8,558 nucleotides of DNA from CAYLOP01 sp964385305 (GTDB lineage Bacteria > Chloroflexota > Anaerolineae > Anaerolineales > E44-bin32), in the NCBI GenBank assembly GCA_964385305.1, contig CAYLOP010000136.1, positions 1 to 8,558 on the forward strand. Reading direction: 5' to 3'. A model generated the notes under the pieces. The model was not told where the DNA came from and searched no databases. It saw only the letters and a list, made by a program, of their open reading frames with translations. The position numbers were made by a program, and so were the translations under genes. Positions 6,726 to 8,558 of the stretch are shown here, one piece after another; the stretch's first letter is position 1; each line of letters starts with the position of its first letter.

Positions 6726-7055
6726 CTATTCGTGCAGGTTATTCAAAGCCACTTGCATGCTCTGCCGATAGTGGCGGATGGCTTCCCTCCCGCTGCCCGT
6801 GAGCCGGACCATCGTGCGCGGTCGTTTGCCCACAAATCCTTTCTCGATCTCCACGTAGCCAGCCTCCTCCAACTTAGCCAGGTGGGAGGACAGATTGCCC
6901 CAGGTAAGCTCTGTCGCCCGCAGCAGGAAGACGAAGTCGGCGCTTTCAAGAGTGTAGAGATACATCAGGATCATCAACCGGGCGGGTTCGTGCACCACAC
7001 GGTCGATATCCGCCAGCCCCCGGACTCCCTCCTCAATCGCTTGTGAGGAGTCCAT
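6726..7055 (-). CDS. Winged-helix DNA-binding transcriptional regulator
   Basis: 109 residues, one winged helix-turn-helix domain of the HTH_34 / MarR-ArsR-like type. IDRVVHEPARLMILMYLY (17-34) is the first helical part. The recognition helix lies in LTWGNLSSHLAKLEEAGYVE (50-69). The wing is the basic strand pair around KGFVGKRPRTMVRLT (72-86), followed by a C-terminal dimerisation helix (88-108). No metal-binding Cys or ligand domain is visible, so it may sense its signal through a partner. The start is set by GGAGG 6 nt before the ATG, inside the end of the upstream gene, whose TAG is separated by only 1 nt. This points to translational coupling with the membrane protein, a pairing that suggests the membrane protein senses or restrains the regulator. 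Targets are unknown; its own promoter region holds an inverted repeat. Confidence 0.88.
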   Translation of the reverse strand: MDSSQAIEEGVRGLADIDRVVHEPARLMILMYLYTLESADFVFLLRATELTWGNLSSHLAKLEEAGYVEIEKGFVGKRPRTMVRLTGSGREAIRHYRQSMQVALNNLHE

Positions 7056-7056
7056 C

Positions 7057-7707
7057 CTAAGCCTCCTGCACGGGGATGGGGTATCGGCGGACGAAGCGGA
7101 CCAGGAGCGCTACACCGATGGCGAGTATGATCCCTGCGGAGACAGCTAGTGGCAGGTTGAAGGTGAGGCCGTAAGCAAGGTTCATGACCGTGGAGGCCAG
7201 GTTGCCCACTCCGATCAACCAGCCGTAGACAAAGAGCCGGAGCACCCCGAAGAGGTATCCCATCAGGCTGAAGATCCCGACTGTGACAAACATGACCACG
7301 ATATCGACGCTCAGGCTGCGCAGCCAATCCGGTCCACCCGCCCAGCGCAGATCGGGGATCCACCCAGGGTTGACCAGGGTCAGGACCACCAAGCCGAGTG
7401 TTGCCAGGAACAGGGCTACAGTGACGGCCAGTGTGATCTTCAGCGCCGGGGTCCGGCGCGAGCGTGCGTAGCCCAATCGCGGTCCGGAGAATAAGCGCCT
7501 GGCAGCGATCTGACCACCAACCAGCAGCATCAAGACCACCAGGAACAGAACCAGGTTCCATGTCGGCCCGAGAAGCCGGCGCGTAACCGAGTACACGGAC
7601 AGCATCAAGAACATGGTTCCCAGGAGCAGGTCCCACAGGCCATCTTCGTAGTTCAAGAGCCGGATTGTTCGTTGCTGCACCTCTCGTAAGTTCATTTGCT
7701 CAGACAT
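7057..7707 (-). CDS. Six-TM membrane protein of unknown function, partner of the winged-helix regulator
   Basis: 216 residues from the ATG at 7707, chosen because GGAG lies 8 nt upstream. A longer in-frame extension (to 7773) runs into the promoter and operator region and is rejected. The N-terminus is polar (MSEQMNLREVQQRTIRLLN) and followed by YEDGLWDLLLG (20-30). Predicted membrane segments are at about 24-40, 50-67, 91-112, 132-154, 156-176 and 184-204. A basic loop lies at 70-90, and a periplasmic-type loop rich in Trp and Pro at 113-130. I recognise no enzymatic motif. It ends 1 nt before the regulator gene, so the two are very likely coupled. By analogy with other regulator and membrane-protein pairs it may relay an envelope or stress signal; this is inference only. 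Confidence 0.75.
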   Translation of the reverse strand: MSEQMNLREVQQRTIRLLNYEDGLWDLLLGTMFLMLSVYSVTRRLLGPTWNLVLFLVVLMLLVGGQIAARRLFSGPRLGYARSRRTPALKITLAVTVALFLATLGLVVLTLVNPGWIPDLRWAGGPDWLRSLSVDIVVMFVTVGIFSLMGYLFGVLRLFVYGWLIGVGNLASTVMNLAYGLTFNLPLAVSAGIILAIGVALLVRFVRRYPIPVQEA

Positions 7708-7722
7708 TGCTTTTTCTCCATA

Positions 7723-7746
7723 GCATACATATTTGTTATGCATTAT
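7723..7746 (-). promoter_or_regulatory. Candidate operator in the leader of the regulator operon
   Basis: An inverted repeat, GCATA-N9-TATGC, occupies 7723-7741 between the promoter and the GGAG ribosome binding site. It touches a TATAAT (7742-7747) that could be a second -10 element, though its best -35 (ATGACA at 7768-7773) lies 20 bp away, which is long. Bases 7727-7746 match the start of the S-component gene at 18 of 20 positions. A site here is well placed for autorepression by the winged-helix regulator. Confidence 0.35.
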
Positions 7747-7773
7747 ACACTGCCATACAAAGTTATTTGTCAT

Positions 7774-7802
7774 ATTTTATATTAGACTGTCATCCTTGTC
7801 AA
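7774..7802 (-). promoter_or_regulatory. Sigma-70-type promoter of the membrane protein-regulator operon
   Basis: On the minus strand a perfect -35 TTGACA (7797-7802) is followed by a 17-bp spacer and the -10 TAAAAT (7774-7779), five of six to consensus. Transcription would begin near 7767 and give a leader of about 60 nt before the ATG at 7707. It is the best promoter I can see in the window. Confidence 0.6.
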
Positions 7803-7933
7803 CCCCCACTGCCCTTCCATCACCCTTTCTTCCGATCATGGTGAAACCACGTCCCGCATCCGGCATGCAATGCGATCTGCGAGCTTTGAAACTCAACCTT
7901 GCTGTGCGAAAATAGAAAGTCCGGCGCCACCCC

Positions 7934-7955
7934 AAAAAAAGACCGGAGGGCGGTC
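7934..7955 (-). terminator. Rho-independent terminator of the zinc-ribbon gene
   Basis: On the minus strand GACCG-CCCTC-CGGTC forms a perfect 5-bp, GC-rich stem followed directly by seven T residues (7940-7934). It lies 28 nt past the TGA that ends the readthrough frame of the zinc-ribbon gene. Confidence 0.7.
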
Positions 7956-7983
7956 AGACTATCCCGCAGGCAACTCGAGGCGA

Positions 7984-8130
7984 TCAGGCAACAGCAGCAG
8001 CGAGAACACCGGCGATAAGGTTACCAACCTAGTCTGAGATCCCCTCGCCGGGCAAAAGAACAACTCCACACTTCACGCATCTTTCACTCTCGGGCGGATT
8101 CAATGCCTCACACTTATGACAGTGAATCAT
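7984..8130 (-). pseudogene. Small zinc-ribbon protein gene interrupted by an in-frame TAG
   Basis: The ATG at 8130 has a strong GGAGG 5 nt upstream, which rules out the longer frame starting at 8268. The first 33 codons encode a zinc ribbon: CxxC at residues 4-7 (CHKC) and CxxC at 18-21 (CVKC), with NPP at 11-13 between them, then LLPGEGISD. TAG follows at 8029-8031. In the same frame the next 14 codons read VGNLIAGVLAAAVA, a hydrophobic stretch, and end at TGA (7984-7986), just before a terminator. Zinc ribbon, 'LLPGEG' linker and a hydrophobic tail form a layout I associate with small membrane-anchored proteins. The TAG therefore looks like a point mutation, for instance from CAG, that removes the tail. 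The 33-residue ribbon could still be made as a soluble peptide. Function is unknown. Confidence 0.6.
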
Positions 8131-8470
8131 GTCATCCTCCACTGAGTCCCGATCCGGGTGCAAGGAAAACCCGAACCAAAATTTTATAGGCACTTGCTTA
8201 TGCTCTGGACCCCAAGTACAAGTGTCGCGAAACACGACACCCCTTTGGGTGATCGTGTGGATGACCACTAATACCGAGACAATACTTATAATTTTGCTAC
8301 GAAGGAAGCTATTGTGGGGAAATGGAAGATGCTACACGAAACGAGAACGTAAACCTCGATTTCGAAGTTGGAATATAGCGCGTTAATTGTATCCAAGTAG
8401 CAAATCGTTCGACCGGTCAGTCTTGATGGGCAACCGTTTTTCAAACCAGCCTGTCGATTTGTGCGGAGGG
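8131..8470. other. AT-richer intergenic region upstream of the zinc-ribbon gene
   Basis: About 340 nt between the partial gene at the right edge and the zinc-ribbon gene. A perfect 6-bp hairpin, GTGTCG/CGACAC, sits at 8222-8240. A smaller one, ACCC-CTTT-GGGT, follows at once on the plus strand. A possible -10 TATAAA lies at 8183-8188 on the minus strand, about 50 nt before the ATG at 8130, but no -35 partner at proper spacing is clear. No T-run terminator for the right-edge gene was found, and there is no gene that I can support. Confidence 0.35.
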
Positions 8471-8558
8471 TTATTCGCCTATGCTGCCCTCCTCCCCCCC
8501 TCTCAGGATGGCTTTCGCCTCGATGAGTTTCCGGTATTTGCTCGCTAATTTCTCGAGA
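8471..8558 (-). CDS. C-terminal end of an unidentified gene, cut by the window edge
   Basis: The minus-strand frame entering from the right edge reads 28 residues, LEKLASKYRKLIEAKAILRG followed by GEEGSIGE, then TAA at 8471-8473. The text is a charged amphipathic helix with a Glu/Gly tail and looks like a genuine C-terminus. The other two frames on this strand give Gly/Arg runs or stops. It runs in the same direction as all other genes. Too little remains for a family assignment. Confidence 0.45.
   Translation of the reverse strand, partial: LEKLASKYRKLIEAKAILRGGEEGSIGE

Noticed and set aside
6510..7046. 178-codon plus-strand reading frame
   Set aside because: It is antisense to the winged-helix regulator and its terminator hairpin; it has no ribosome binding site and no recognisable domain.
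6974..7636. 220-codon minus-strand frame
   Set aside because: It is a shifted frame over the six-TM protein, with Arg/Pro/Gly-rich text typical of an overprinted frame.
8029..8268. Longer 79-codon version of the zinc-ribbon gene
   Set aside because: The first 46 codons are not protein-like, and GGAGG sits exactly before the internal ATG at 8130.
1..8558. Transposons, CRISPR arrays, tRNA or rRNA genes
   Set aside because: No transposase text, terminal repeats, regularly spaced direct repeats or tRNA-like cloverleafs were found on either strand.

Overview
The window is an accessory stretch in which every supported gene lies on the minus strand, so transcription runs from high to low coordinates. 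Base composition is moderate GC. The gene set is a fused double-ATPase ECF transporter, paired SAM hydrolases, a winged-helix regulator coupled to a multi-pass membrane protein, and a tiny zinc-ribbon protein containing 'LLPGEG'. This fits a Chloroflexota genome of the Anaerolineae type. That assignment is a recollection of family distribution and was not tested.

Right part (8558 to about 5930). The 3' end of an unidentified gene enters at the right edge. After about 340 nt comes a very short zinc-ribbon gene with a strong Shine-Dalgarno. It is interrupted by an in-frame TAG, after which the frame continues into a hydrophobic segment, and a Rho-independent terminator follows. Next is a two-gene unit with a near-consensus promoter: a six-TM protein and, after 1 nt, a winged-helix DNA-binding regulator. 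It ends in a second terminator-like hairpin. About 800 nt without a convincing gene follows.

Left part (5929 to 1). This is a transporter operon: a fused double ATPase (EcfA), an unusually large substrate-binding membrane protein (EcfS-like), the transmembrane coupling protein (EcfT), then two tandem paralogous DUF62 genes (SAM hydroxide adenosyltransferase). At the left edge a short reading frame starts convincingly but stops after 58 codons and looks broken.

How it may work together: the three ECF genes form a complete vitamin-type importer. The DUF62 enzymes split S-adenosylmethionine into adenosine and methionine. Their co-direction with the importer suggests that it handles SAM, a nucleoside or a related compound, but the substrate cannot be read from the sequence. 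A 20-bp near-repeat shared by the promoter region of the regulator unit and the start of the S-component gene hints that the winged-helix protein may also control the transporter. The gaps between transporter-operon genes each carry inverted repeats, several next to ribosome binding sites.
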